Source of the DNA: Saturnia japonica
Taxonomy: Eukaryota > Arthropoda > Insecta > Lepidoptera > Saturniidae
Length of the DNA stretch: 64,000 nucleotides
Reading direction: 5' to 3'
Assembly (NCBI GenBank): GCA_033032175.1
Contig: CM065320.1
Span: 3,162,001 to 3,226,000, forward strand
A program made the translations under genes and the position numbers. The number at the start of each line of letters is the position of its first letter. Position 1 is the first letter of the stretch. Below are positions 36,080 to 46,765 of the stretch, one piece after another. Under the pieces are notes generated by a model. That model made no database searches, was not told where the DNA came from, and saw nothing but the letters and a program-made list of their open reading frames with translations.

Positions 36080-37030
36080 TCATTAATTCTTCATTAGCGT
36101 CCCCATGGCTGTTCAACCTATTCATGGATAATTGTCTGACAGATTTGAGAGCGATTGTGGACTGAGAATGAACGAGTTACTTGTCAAATGTCTTCTTTAC
36201 GCTGATAATCAAGTTTTACTTACATCTTCGGCTAAGGAACTGCAAGCGATGATAACAATTATGAATAAAGTTTTGGAAAGAATGGAAATGCAAAGAAGAC
36301 GAAAGTTTTGGTGTTTGAAAAGAAAGAGAACATGATAGAAGTATGTGTCCGGATTGATGACGACATACTGGAGCAAGTAAGTGAGTTTGTATACTTGGGA
36401 TCGATGTTTACTAAGGATGGAAAGTGTGAGAGTGATATAGGAAGAAGAGTAAATGCCGGTAATATGGTGAATGGGGCGTTGCACTCCTTTATGAGCAGCC
36501 AGAGAATTTTTATGAAAGCTCGTTTTGCTGTGCATAGAGGAATGTTGGTTCCAACACTTATTTACGGAAGTGAAAGCTGGGTGTGGCAGAAAAATCATGA
36601 AAGTAAAATAAATGCAATAGAAATGAGAGCGCTAAGAAGTATGTTAGGAGCGAAATTGAGTGACTGGATAAGAAATAGTGTGATAAGATAACTTTGTGCT
36701 GTGAAAGAAAATATAGTCGCACAGATTAAGAAAGGGATGTTTAGATGGTTTGGCCATGTTGAGAGGATGAATGAAAGAAAAATGACTAAATAAATTTATA
36801 ATGCGAGTGTGAAAGGAAACGTTGGAAGAGGAAGGCCCAGACAAACATTCATCGATCAAATCGGAGACGTTCTGAAGAAAGGTAAGGTCAAGAGTACTAT
36901 AAAGCGACGAGCATGCATAAAAAATTAATGAATGTTGAAGAAGCGAAAGATGTATGTCAGGATCGTAGCAGGTGGAAGGACGTGGTCTCTGCCTACCCCG
37001 TTGGGAAATAGACGTGATTTATGTATGTAT
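36080..37030 (+). pseudogene. LINE reverse transcriptase C-terminal half, inactivated
   Basis: In order on the plus strand: LASPWLFNLFMDNCLTDLR, then CLLYADNQVLLTSSAKELQA (the RT active-site block), then [66 protein letters not shown], and NVEEAKDVCQDRSRWKDVVS ending YPVGK-stop. An ATGTATGT tail follows. This is the common lepidopteran LINE whose ORF ends EEA.xVCxDRS.W. The second catalytic Asp is Asn (YADN). There are frame changes near 36165 and 36335, in-frame stops near 36690 and 36791, and one more break near 36925, so it is dead. The 5' half is missing. Confidence 0.8.
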
Positions 37031-37618
37031 GTATTCTTTACATAGGTTATTACTCGGTTTTTAAAATTCTGTACATGCACCCTTTTACTCTTTGTTAAGG
37101 ATTCCGAGACAAGGTCTCTACATCTTGTACAAGATAACCTGATGATAACTTTCATATTGTTTATATTATATAATTCACGGCAACAATATTAAGGTCGATT
37201 ATATTCTAAAAATGTAGCCACAAACAATTGTATACGGGTTTAGAGAGAACCTAATATTACCATATTTATTAATACTAATACGAGATAAACTGTTAGTTTA
37301 AAAATTGAAGCTCAATTATAATAATTTTTTATGAATATAAAAAAAAAGCCTAAAAGTAATTTGACAATAAAAAGCAATTGAAGTTGCGTGTGGTCCACTT
37401 TGTAAAAGCTTATCTAAACTTATTACTAAAACACATAACTTAGTACAATTAGGAATACCTCACTAACTGCCTAATTTATTAAATACTGAAAATAACTATG
37501 TACTTGTAAAAAAATGCGAATAATTTGATTTAAAATATACACCTGCGATAAATTTCTTTGGTAACGAACAAACCTCTTAAAGATATTTTACACTTTAAGT
37601 ATAATAATTGTATGTATT
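37031..37618. other. AT-rich DNA, nothing recognised
   Basis: Between two oppositely oriented ends of the same LINE family. No gene could be supported. Confidence 0.35.
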
Positions 37619-37862
37619 TTTACATACATACATACATAAATCACACCTATTTCCCAACCGGGTAGACAGAGACCACGTCCTTCCACCTGCTACGATCCTG
37701 GCATACATCTTTCGCTTCTTCAACATTTATTAATCTTTTCATGCATGCTCGTCGGTTTAGAGTACTCTTGACCTGACCTTTCTTCAGAAAGTTTCCGATT
37801 TGATCGATGAACGTTTGTCTAGGCTTTCTTCTTCCATCGTTTTCTTTTAAATTCATCAGCAC
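37619..37862 (-). pseudogene. 3' end of the same LINE family, reverse orientation
   Basis: A 71-codon minus frame with [40 protein letters not shown], then CQDRSRWKDVVSVYPVGK-stop, followed by an ATGTATGTATGT tail (plus strand CATACATACATA at 37622). It matches the 3' part of 36080-37030. Confidence 0.78.
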
Positions 37863-38023
37863 TAATTAGAACTCGGGATCTCAGTTCAATACTGGAATAA
37901 AAAGTACATTTTCACTCTTCCATTCACACAAGCTAATTTGTTATTTCATTTATTAAAAGAATTAGTACCGAGTCCAAACTAGCTCCCTACTTCTGTTTTC
38001 TCGAGTACGTAGAATAAAACCTA

Positions 38024-38040
38024 CAAAAAAAAAAAAAAAA
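38024..38040. repeat. Run of 17 A
   Basis: An A homopolymer immediately before the retroelement end at 38053, possibly a tail of a neighbouring insertion. Confidence 0.85.
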
Positions 38041-38052
38041 CGAATATAGGCT

Positions 38053-38115
38053 GTATAGATTACGGTAGCTGCTTACCATCAGGTGGTTTGTATGCTTGTT
38101 TACCACTTTAGTTTT
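38053..38115 (+). repeat. 3'-terminal retroelement fragment
   Basis: TACGGTAGCTGCTTACCATC then AGGTGGTTTGTATGCTTG, the same family as 9953-10070 and 47440-47551. Confidence 0.55.
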
Positions 38116-38379
38116 ATTTAAAAAAGTTAAGCATTAATAAGGTTAATATTAGAAAGTGGCATAAACTTTATTGATAGCATTGTGTGGCAGGTGTGTTAAA
38201 TGAAGATTACTAAAAAATTATAAAATTAATAATTTACCCATGTATTTCTGTAACACATGTCTGCACAGATTGCATCGCTTTTAACAAAATATGCATAAAA
38301 TTTGGCAGCTATGTCAATAAAAAGCGATTTTGAATTACCTCATCTATATAGATATTACTAGATATAGATATTAATATAT

Positions 38380-38733
38380 ATTAATACGTGAAGCGAAAGG
38401 CTTTCGGTAGGTACCTTTTTAAGCATATTGCGTGCACGGAAGACTGTGAGATTTGGCATGGTTAAAGTTTATATGGAGAAGGAGTACAGAAAGCTTTATC
38501 TATAATATCTATTACTAATGTATTAAATAAAATAAATTAATACTGCGAATCCTAAACAACCAGGTCCATTGAACATAGAACCCTCCAAATATAGACATTG
38601 TCACTGAACGAAAAGTGACAGCAAGTGATGTAGATAATACTCATTGTCTATGAATATTGTAAATTTCAAACAGAAAATAATCTATGATTCAAAACTCGCT
38701 GGTCGAATTTCGACCTTAAGGCGATCGCTAGTA
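38380..38733. repeat. About 350-bp dispersed repeat, copy A
   Basis: It starts ATTAATACGTGAAGCGAAA, contains ATTGCGTGCACGGAAGACTG, GGCATGGTTAAAGTTTATAT and AAAGTGACAGCAAGTGAT, and ends GGCGATCGCTAGT. Copy B is at 51995-52343 in the same orientation, with many small changes. No coding capacity. Confidence 0.75.
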
Positions 38734-38923
38734 ATAATAATTATGACACTTAGGGCTCCGTTCTTAGAGATAGCTTATTTAAGTTCCCAACAAAATCAAT
38801 TTTTAATTTATACATACTTTATTTGACTTGTTGCATTCATCTAACTTAAGAATTGAATATAGTTTTGGGTTATAAGGAACGTAAAATGCAGAGTTTAGTA
38901 TTTTTTAAATTCTTTATAGTTCT

Positions 38924-39133
38924 TTGCTACAAACTCACCTGATGCTATGTGACGATGTGGCCCAAGTTGGTAACAGGCTTAGCTTAGTGTGGGAACTAGG
39001 TCTTAAGGGCAGCTGCCGGAATAGAACTTTAAGTGCGGGGCGAAAGATTTCCAATTTGAGGATGGTAGCTAGCCAGGCGAGCATTAGAAAAAACCTTAGC
39101 ACCATGCTATGGTTTCATCACGTTGTTTTCCCC
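38924..39133 (-). repeat. tRNA-derived SINE body, head replaced
   Basis: Body blocks of the AATGATGGCTCAG SINE family (GTGACGATGTGGCCCAA, AGCTTAGTGTGGGAACTAGG, CACCATGCTATGGTTTCATC) in the same order as at 20793 and 52945. The head is missing and the 39134-39345 module follows instead. The plus-strand 105-codon frame is incidental. Confidence 0.65.
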
Positions 39134-39345
39134 TGTTTTACCAGGCTTGGTCGCGACTACCATACATGTGATGAAAAGTCCATCATAGTGATTCGCTTTT
39201 GCGTATCGCGTTTCGGGATCAGCCTGTTTATATCCAGTTAAATTAATACAGGCAGCATCACAGTGGCGACCGTCGGTGGATTACGATCTCTTGGTAATCG
39301 CAGGATTGTACTGTGCTTACCCTCAGGAACGACACTGTCAATTTA
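39134..39345 (+). repeat. Dispersed 210-bp module
   Basis: GTTTTACCAGGCTTGGTCGC through CGTTTCGGGATCAGCCTG to GATTGTACTGTGCTTACC. Its reverse complement is at 46350-46572, and a longer relative is at 352-620. Confidence 0.6.
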
Positions 39346-39443
39346 CCGTGTTACTATAAAAAAATACAATTCTTTTGTTAAATAAAAGCTATACCACTTT
39401 AGTGATTCTTTAAACTAGTGATTCCCAAAGTGATGTATATCGA

Positions 39444-41037
39444 TATCTAACTTCTCCAAAGTGTGAATATATATGTATTAGTTGAGTGACCCATAAACGT
39501 ACGAATAAACGGTTAATTATTCAATCAATATGGACTGATGATATTATACTATTTATATATTATTATACACAATAAGCATAATTTTATTGTCCTCACAACT
39601 GTTGCTATTAATACTAAAGAAATACAAAAAACTTAAAGTAACACGAAAAATCATCAACAAGACCTATTTTTATCTTATTACAATATTGAAAGACGGTTCG
39701 ATTTGACTTCTGTGCTCAACAATCATTTTGACAAATGTAATGTTTTAAAATCATGCGACAACTGTACAAAACCCATTATACATATAAGTTGAAAACAGTT
39801 GGATGTGACAAAGTGTCGCATGCATATTCATATTGGTGCCCCCTTTACAAATGGCGCAGCTAAATGTGCGACGACACTGACACGGTTACTGTGTCGACTC
39901 ATTCGAGACGGTTCAACGCTGTCCCCGAAACAATTTTTCTATAGATATGAAACATCTCTGATTTTTATTTACTAGCTTTATATAAGCAGGGTTTTCTTCT
40001 ATATAATACCTTGCCAATTTGACGCAAATGGACCAATATTGTTTTGATGCTAACGTCGAAAGCTGCTGCTAATTCAGCCGTAGATGGTGTATCATCAGCT
40101 TCCACAATCGCCTTTAATTCGTCATTGTCGACCAAAGTCTTCGGACGACCGCGAGGTTTCTTTTTCAGGTCGAAATTTCCAGAACGGAAGCGAGCAAACC
40201 AATAACAGGTGGTGCGTTGGCTTGTAGTGTTAGCTCTGTAAACGTCATTGATGTTGCGTGCCGCTTGTGCCGTGTTGCTGCCACGACGGTACTCATATTC
40301 CATAATTACTCGAATTTTTAACGTATCCATGATGACCAAAAAGATTGAAATGCGATGAAAATGTAACACTAATCAATAAACAGATGACTATATTTGGAAA
40401 AAGAATTCCATGTTTTTAAAATAAAATTAATTTGAAATTAGAATTCTTAGCCAAATAAAAATTATTTTGATTTGAAATGGCCAGTACTGCAGAACGGCAA
40501 TTTCATAGGTAAATACCTATTATTTAGAAACCGAAAAAATCATTGGTATTTGTGCCTATCTAGACACAAGTGTATTATGAGTCATAAATAAACAATAACT
40601 AATCTCTGATAAAATGCAGTAAAAAAAATTTTACGTGTAAAAATAGCTAAGTAACCACCAACTGTATGTTGTATATTTGAAATAATTCGAATGTCGTTTA
40701 AATAATTCTTTATTCAGTTGTATTTAAATAGTTTGTGAAATCAAAAAGGTCACAATTGCGCACATTGCCACTACAATTGTATTATTTCATAGATTTTTTA
40801 AATAATAGTCATTAACTTTCAGCTTCATTATTTCATTTATACTATCCTTAACCTCTGATTAGATTTCACAAGCTGCTTGTATTTGAAATCGTTCACTTGT
40901 ATTTGAAAACGTTAAATTATTTTACAATATTATTATATAATATTTGCTGGAATCTATTTCTCTTATACTGGTTTGTAATATGAGCATTCTATGAAAATAA
41001 ATATTATCAATTATTGTCAATAATTGAAGTTAAAAAA
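39444..41037. repeat. 1.59-kb duplicated unit, copy 1
   Basis: It starts TATCTAACTTCTCCAAAG and ends AATAATTGAAGTTAAAAAAA. It matches 42524-44116 over its whole length with about ten differences noticed (substitutions and single-base length changes), so about 99% identity. It ends in an A run (14 here, 7 then TAAATAAA in copy 2). It carries a truncated mariner transposase on the minus strand. Confidence 0.9.
39965..40330 (-). CDS. Mariner transposase DNA-binding half only, copy 1
   Basis: The frame has 121 residues from the ATG at 40330 (MDTLKIRVIMEYEYRRGSN). The first helix-turn-helix is residues 10-60 with YWFARFRSGNFD. A GRPK basic linker follows, then a second helix-turn-helix with STAELAAAFDVSIKTILVHL, ending near QIGKV. 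This is the paired DNA-binding domain of mariner/SETMAR transposases, which binds element ends. The catalytic DD(D) domain, which should start with a WVPHEL-type motif right after QIGKV, is replaced by LYRRKPCLYKASK and a stop. Full-length mariners are about 340-350 residues. It could at most act as an end-binding repressor. An AAG|GTATTA sequence at the break resembles a splice donor. Confidence 0.7.
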   Translation of the reverse strand: MDTLKIRVIMEYEYRRGSNTAQAARNINDVYRANTTSQRTTCYWFARFRSGNFDLKKKPRGRPKTLVDNDELKAIVEADDTPSTAELAAAFDVSIKTILVHLRQIGKVLYRRKPCLYKASK

Positions 41038-41320
41038 AAAAAAAACAAATTTAGGTAAGCAGGAGGTTAGGCCAATGGTTCTACGCAAACCTGAAGAACA
41101 TGACAAGTGATCTTACGAGACAAAAAGTTTGGAGACCTCTACTTGAGACAAAACAACTTATATAAATGATTTCAATGTACCTATATATTTTTATATGTAT
41201 ATTTTATTAGTAAAGGTTGACCCAAAGCAAAGTCAAAATCTCATAATAACCACGATCGTTTTTCTTATATGGAAGATCATGCCCCAATAATGTCGTATAT
41301 ATAAAGTCTATCTAAATTTC
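41038..41320. other. Spacer with a possible hAT-like right end
   Basis: In reverse complement TAGAGGTCTCCAAACTTTTT ends at about 41134. It resembles TAGTGATTCCCAAAGTG at 39417, on the far side of the 1.59-kb unit. See findings. Confidence 0.25.
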
Positions 41321-41324
41321 TAAT

Positions 41325-41475
41325 CCTACTAATATTAAAAATGTGAAAGATTGTATATTTAGATGTTCGGATGTTTGTTATCTACCGAGGTCACGCAAAA
41401 ACGGCTGAACGGATTTAGCACATAGATAGTTTATAACTTAGATTCCTTTTTTCCCGGTGACTGACATGACTTATC
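41325..41475 (+). repeat. RTE-type 3' tail fragment
   Basis: CTACTAATATTAAAAATGTG, GGTCACGCAAAAACGGCTGA and ACATAGATAGTTTATAACTT, then TTCCCGG: a common lepidopteran element end. Diverged. Confidence 0.55.
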
Positions 41476-41505
41476 ATTAATTATCAATTTTGTTGTTTTT
41501 GTACA

Positions 41506-41530
41506 GCTAATAGCTAATAGCTAATAGCGT
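41506..41530. repeat. Short tandem repeat AGCTAATA
   Basis: Three copies of an 8-bp AGCTAATA unit, with a further CAGCTAATA 10 bp on. Confidence 0.8.
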
Positions 41531-42386
41531 GGGTACAGCTAATAAGAAATTATATTTATGATATCTCAAAAGCTTATTAAAATAACTAATTGAAGTATTC
41601 GTTATTGAAAATATGCACGGGAATATGACGATGTAAAATGTAAATGTACGCTGTAAGTCATTACGTGATACATTACTTGGATTTATTCGCGTGTATGTAT
41701 GCGGTAATAGTATTTTAATGTATATTCGTGTATTACTATTTGCTGTTAAAGTAAACCGTAGAGCCGTTGAATAAGGATATCTGCAAATAGTTAATTTACG
41801 ATGTTATTTTGATAGGCGTTATTTTTAAAGAATCTAAATAAGCACTCAGATTCCCATCGCTGTCAATGACTTCTAAATAATTTGGACTAATTGAAGTAAG
41901 AGAAATGTCAGAACGAGTGTCAATGAAGTTTATACGAATATAACTTGATTTTATTGTTTTGGTATAGTCAATAAACCGTTTTATCCACGCTCTACTGCCC
42001 CTGATATATTTTATTATAAATATTTACTAAATGATAATGATAATAGTCGTACACAAAGTCATATGAAAATTGTATGTATCTAAGATTATTTGGAACGGCA
42101 GGAAATTTGATTGCGTTCTTAAAAATCTTAAAAAATCTAAACAATTTACTACTAAACTAATTTCTAATCTTAAAATATCTGTTCCATACAAATATATTCC
42201 TTTCCGAAGACCACATTAACTTCTGAACTTTTATAATAAATGAACTTATACTTGTCACTTGCAGTTAATTTTTATTGTAGAACAAGACGGCAAGCTTATC
42301 GAATGTAATATAGAAAAGCAATTAAACAAAACACTTTTACAAAGTGTCTTATTTGTGTCCCTGGCAAAATTCGTATACTGAGTTAC
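41531..42386. other. AT-rich DNA, nothing recognised
   Basis: No gene or repeat could be supported in this stretch. Confidence 0.35.
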
Positions 42387-42471
42387 CTTCAAGAGAATTT
42401 CGTCAAAAAACACGTAGATGGGTTTTTTCGCCGTAAGCACTCTCGCACGGGTGCTACTGTGCCCTTTTATA
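42387..42471 (-). promoter_or_regulatory. Candidate TATA promoter with following splice donor
   Basis: Minus strand: TATAAAAG at 42471-42464, then a GC-richer stretch (AGTAGCACCCGTGCGAGAG), then AAG|GTAACT with the donor at 42386-42381. This gives a possible first exon of roughly 55 bases with no ATG (the open frame begins with GTG). It could start a transcript toward the ovo-like gene 31 kb away or a non-coding RNA. It lies next to the 1.59-kb repeat. Confidence 0.3.
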
Positions 42472-42523
42472 AGGTTTTTTGATCAGAATAAATGGAAAAA
42501 AAGATATAATTTAATTATTTTTT

Positions 42524-44116
42524 TATCTAACTTCTCCAAAGTGTGAATATATATGTATTAGTTGAGTGACCCATAAACGTACGAATAAACGGTTAATTAT
42601 TCAATCAATATGGACTGATGATATTATACTATTATATATTATTATACACAATAAGCATAATTTTATTGTCCTCACAACTGTTGCTATTAATACTAAAGAA
42701 ATACAAAAAACTTAAAGTAACACGAAAAATCATCAACAAGACCTATTTTTATCTTATTACAATATTGAAAGACGGTTCGATTTGACTTCTGTGCTCAACA
42801 ATCATTTTGACAAATGTAATGTTTTAAAATCATGCGACAACTGTACAAAACCCATTATACATATAAGTTGAAAACAGTTGGATGTGACAAAGTGTCGCAT
42901 GCATATTCATATTGGTGCCCCCTTTACAAATGGCGCAGCTAAATGTTGCGACGACACTGACACGGTTACTGTGTCGACTCATTCGAGACGGTTCAACGCT
43001 GTCCCCGAAACAATTTTCTATAGATATGAAACATCTCTGATTTTTATTTACTAGCTTTATATAAGCAGGGTTTTCTTCTATATAATACCTTGCCAATTTG
43101 ACGCAAATGGACCAATATTGTTTTGATGCTAACGTCGAAAGCTGCTGCTAATTCAGCCGTAGATTGTGTATCATCAGCTTCCACAATCGCCTTTAATTCG
43201 TCATTGTCGACCAAAGTCTTCGGACGACCGCGAGGTTTCTTTTTCAGGTCGAAATTTCCAGAACGGAAGCGAGCAAACCAATAACAGGTGGTGCGTTGGC
43301 TTGTAGTGTTAGCTTTGTAAACGTCATTGATGTTGCGTGCCGCTTGTGCCGTGTTGCTGCCACGACGGTACTCATATTCCATAATTACTCGAATTTTTAA
43401 CGTATCCATGATGACCAAAAAGATTGAAATGCGATGAAAATGTAACACTAATCAATAAACAGATGACTATATGTGGAAAAAGAATTCCATGTTTTTAAAA
43501 TAAAATTAATTTGAAATTAGAATTCTTAGCCAAATAAAAATTATTTTGATTTGAAATGGCCAGTACTGCAGAACGGCAATTTCATAGGTAAATACCTATT
43601 ATTTAGAAACCGAAAAAATCATTGGTATTTGTGCCTATCTAGACACAAGTGTATTATGAGTCATAAATAAACAATAACTAATCTCTGATAAAATGCAGTA
43701 AAAAAAATTTTACGTGTAAAAATAGCTAAGTAACCACCAACTGTATGTTGTATATTTGAAATAATTCGAATGTCGTTTAAATAATTCTTTATTCAGTTGT
43801 ATTTAAATAGTTTGTGAAATCAAAAAGGTCACAATTGCGCACATTCCCACTACAATTGTATTATTTCATAGATTTTTTAAATAATAGTCATTAACTTTCA
43901 GCTTCATTACTTCATTTATACTATCCTTAACCTCTGATTAGATTTCACAAGCTGCTTGTATTTGAAATCGTTCACTTGTATTTGAAAACGTTAAATTATT
44001 TTACAATATTATTATACAATATTTGCTGGAATCTATTTCTCTTATACTGGTTTGTAATATGAGCATTCTATGAAAATAAATATTATCAATTATTGTCAAT
44101 AATTGAAGTTAAAAAA
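42524..44116. repeat. 1.59-kb duplicated unit, copy 2
   Basis: Same start and end as copy 1, same orientation, offset 3080 bp. The 1486 bp between the copies is unrelated. Left flank TTAATTATTTT and right flank TAAATAAAGG show no shared flanking duplication with copy 1. Confidence 0.9.
43044..43409 (-). CDS. Mariner transposase DNA-binding half only, copy 2
   Basis: 121 residues, differing from copy 1 only at two positions in the translation (Arg to Lys in the DVY.ANTT segment, Pro to Gln in ADDT.ST). The open frame and the abrupt loss of the catalytic domain after QIGKV are identical. The truncation therefore predates the duplication. Confidence 0.7.
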   Translation of the reverse strand: MDTLKIRVIMEYEYRRGSNTAQAARNINDVYKANTTSQRTTCYWFARFRSGNFDLKKKPRGRPKTLVDNDELKAIVEADDTQSTAELAAAFDVSIKTILVHLRQIGKVLYRRKPCLYKASK

Positions 44117-44654
44117 ATAAATAAAGGTTCTAAAAAACCCCATTTCTAAATCTCAATGAATTCTTATCCGAAGCAATATCAAGGAACAAACAGGTAAACA
44201 CAAGAATGTAAAAAAAGATAATATAATCCGTCACAAAAGTATTATTTTAATTAATTTAACAGTATTATTTTAAAGTAATCACTTTGATATTTTAAACTTT
44301 GTTGTTAACTAATCAATGTAAAAGCGTTGTTATTAATTTTGAAAAATTGAACATGTCGTGTGAGCTATGTATGTCTAAATGCTGTAGACTCAAATTCGGT
44401 GATTAGTTCATGTGGCAACGACCTTTATAGGGATCTTCGTGTGAAAACGGTAGAATATCTTTATATTCATATGTCTATATAATAATTAATAAGCATTGAA
44501 TATCGCCATCGTTACGAGGTGACTGGTCATCACAAATAACAATAGAAAATTTTATTGCAATTAATTAATAATAATGCTGTTTGTTTAAATAAATGTTTAA
44601 GTTACCAATATCATTGTAAAATAGTTTTATAATAATTCAGAATAATATACGGCT
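44117..44654. other. AT-rich DNA, nothing recognised
   Basis: No gene or repeat could be supported in this stretch. Confidence 0.35.
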
Positions 44655-45058
44655 ACTAGCGGTTGCCCGCGGCTTCGCTCACCTAGATATTTAAATACAA
44701 ATTTTTGGGGAATACTCGGATCTCTTCGGTAACGCGATGAAGATAAAAAATATTTTTTTTGTTCATACAAAAATAATAAAATTACGTTTAAAACATGGGA
44801 AGGTAGGAGGGTGAAATTTTGGGGTTATCGTTATATTTTGATGTCCAATAAAAAAAAAATTAAAATAAAATTTTCAAAAAAAGGAAAAAATATCAGGAAA
44901 TCCTGATCCCTAATCACCTGGCAGTATGAAATATGCTTTACGACCGATTCTCATACATACCAATACGTAAAAATAATCATAAAAATCGGTCCAGTCGTTT
45001 CGGCGGAGTGCGACCCCACAAAAATCGTGACACGAGATTTTTATATATGTATAAGATA
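44655..45058 (+). repeat. Short retroelement, ACTAGCGGTTGCCCGCGGCT head
   Basis: The head ACTAGCGGTTGCCCGCGGCT and the tail AAAATCGGTCCAGTCGTTTC, then TTTTTATATATGTATAAGAT, define both ends of a nearly complete copy of about 400 bp. Confidence 0.75.
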
Positions 45059-45184
45059 AAATACTTGAATAATCATGTTTTACGTAGTTAAAATATTCAT
45101 GCACTATATATTTTGCACAAAATTTAAGGTGCTACCAATATCTATCTTCTTAGTTGTAAATTTAACTGGAATTATTGTGTTTTT

Positions 45185-45290
45185 AATACCACTGCTCCCT
45201 CGGATAGCATATATAACAATTTCACATACATTTTTGTTACGTAAAGGAGCCGAAGGGTTGAATAAAAATGCACATATATATTATACATAG
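45185..45290 (+). repeat. Short repeat with AGCCGAAGGGTT end
   Basis: CTCCCTCGGATAGCATATAT then GAGCCGAAGGGTTGAATAAA. A relative at 61405-61480 has GTGGATGGCATTATATGTCA then GAGCCGAAGGGTTAAATAAA. Confidence 0.45.
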
Positions 45291-45511
45291 ATCCGTTAAA
45301 TATTGAATAATCTAAATTGATAACTCCTGAGTATATACATTTTTTTAATTTAAAACCATATATGTATTTTATTATGCCATTTTTTTATTAACAATAGTCA
45401 CTTAGAGCTACCGGAAAGTCACTGTTTCAGACCACAAATTAGCAAGACGATAATTGATGATGCAAAACAGAGATCACGAATTGATATTCCATAAACTGAC
45501 ATATTTATTAA

Positions 45512-46110
45512 TCTATACCATAATATTATAAAGCGGAAGACTTTTTTTTCTTGTTTAAACACGCTTATCTCTGGAACTATCAGTCGGATTCGAAAAATTT
45601 CTTTTTACACATGATAGCCATTTTCACGTGGAATAGTTCAGGCTATCTAACATTAGGCACATCTCTCAGCTAGCCTTAAATATTGAATTTTGTTATTTAA
45701 GTCGTACTTTATCCGCGTGCGCTAGCTTAAGGGTAATGATATGCAAACACAATGTTAAAAAATATTGGTTCTTAGTATATCTAAAAAAAAGTCCGCAAAA
45801 ACATATGCCTATCTCTTACATATAAGCTACAATATGGTATTTTACGATTTTTTTGTTGAATATTAAACATTTATTTATGAGCATTATTTTTAGGCATGGC
45901 ATATTAATCCTTACCAACAAAAGTTACTTCATCGTAAAGACAATTTTATGAAGGTATTTAGTTTTTTAGTTATTTTATGAATTTTGCTCTTTATAGCATT
46001 TTATTTGGATACATCGTTTACGACATAATGAAAAAATTTAAATAATTTTTTATTGTGGGACGTGAGAACACGAGGCTACACGGGTGTTTTGGCGGCGCGG
46101 TGTTTGTCGG
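45512..46110 (-). repeat. About 600-bp short element, reverse of 58081-58732
   Basis: In reverse complement: CGACAAACACCGCGCCGCCA, CACCCGTGTAGCC, GATTAATATGCCATGCCT, TATGTAAGAGATAGGCATAT, and an AGAGATAAGCGTGTTTAAAC end. The 58-kb copy has all of these in the same order. The CTAGCTGT head is not preserved here. Confidence 0.75.
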
Positions 46111-46202
46111 TCCATCCATGATTATCGCTGTCAATACCGGCCTGTAAGCCTTTCGGTAATTTTTATATTTTAATCTTTATAAGTTTAGCGTTTCACCAAA
46201 TT

Positions 46203-46765
46203 TTAAGTAATGTTAAGTGACGCCAAGCCTAGTGGGAGGACTGGCTCTCAAGTGCAGGTTTCGGAACAGAACTATATGTTCTTAGCGATAAATTTTCACC
46301 CCGAGACCGGTAGCTAGAAAATGACCTACCAACTTGCATTTCTTGTAGCACGCCAAATTGACTGTATCAATACTCCAATGGTAAGCACAGTGCAATCCTA
46401 GCACAACGGTGACTAACGAGATATCGTAATCCATTGACGGTCACCGCTGTCATGCTGGCCTGCATTAATTTAACTGGATATGCATATGCTGGTCCTGAAA
46501 CGCGACATGCAAAAGCGAGTCACTGTGACGGAATTTTCACCACATGCATGGTGGTCGCGACCCAGCCAAGCAAAACAGCTCTACCACCCTGCTATCGCCA
46601 TTTCCTCGTTCATTAATCAGCAAGGTGCAGGTAAGGTTGGCTTGGACATCTCAGCTGCATGGTTTCGTCACAATGATTTTCTTCAGGTTTCATTGCAGGG
46701 ATTCAAACTCACATAGATCGACGCGGTGTCCGTACATGCTACCACGGAGCTATTATTGCTTCAAA
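46203..46765 (-). repeat. tRNA-derived SINE with an inserted module
   Basis: SINE body at 46203-46345 and head at 46640-46765 (reverse complement of GTGGTAGCATGTACGGACAC and the GTGAGTTTGAATCCCTGCAA B-box region). Between them lies the 46350-46572 module in reverse orientation relative to 39134-39345. Open frames of 60-95 codons across it are incidental. Confidence 0.6.
46350..46572 (-). repeat. 210-bp module inside the SINE
   Basis: The reverse complement reads GTTTTGCTTGGCTGGGTCGC, then ATGCATGTGGTGAAAA, then GTTTCAGGACCAGC and GGATTGCACTGTGCTTACCA. It corresponds to 39134-39345. Confidence 0.6.

Noticed and set aside
36209..36598. 129-codon minus-strand frame
   Set aside because: Antisense to the LINE at 36080-37030.
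42830..43096. 88-codon minus-strand frame after the mariner fragment
   Set aside because: Overlaps the end of the mariner frame in another frame; no match to the catalytic domain.
39444..44116. LTR retrotransposon with 1.59-kb LTRs
   Set aside because: The repeats do not start TG and end CA. No gag or pol lies between them, and the only frame is a mariner fragment inside each repeat.
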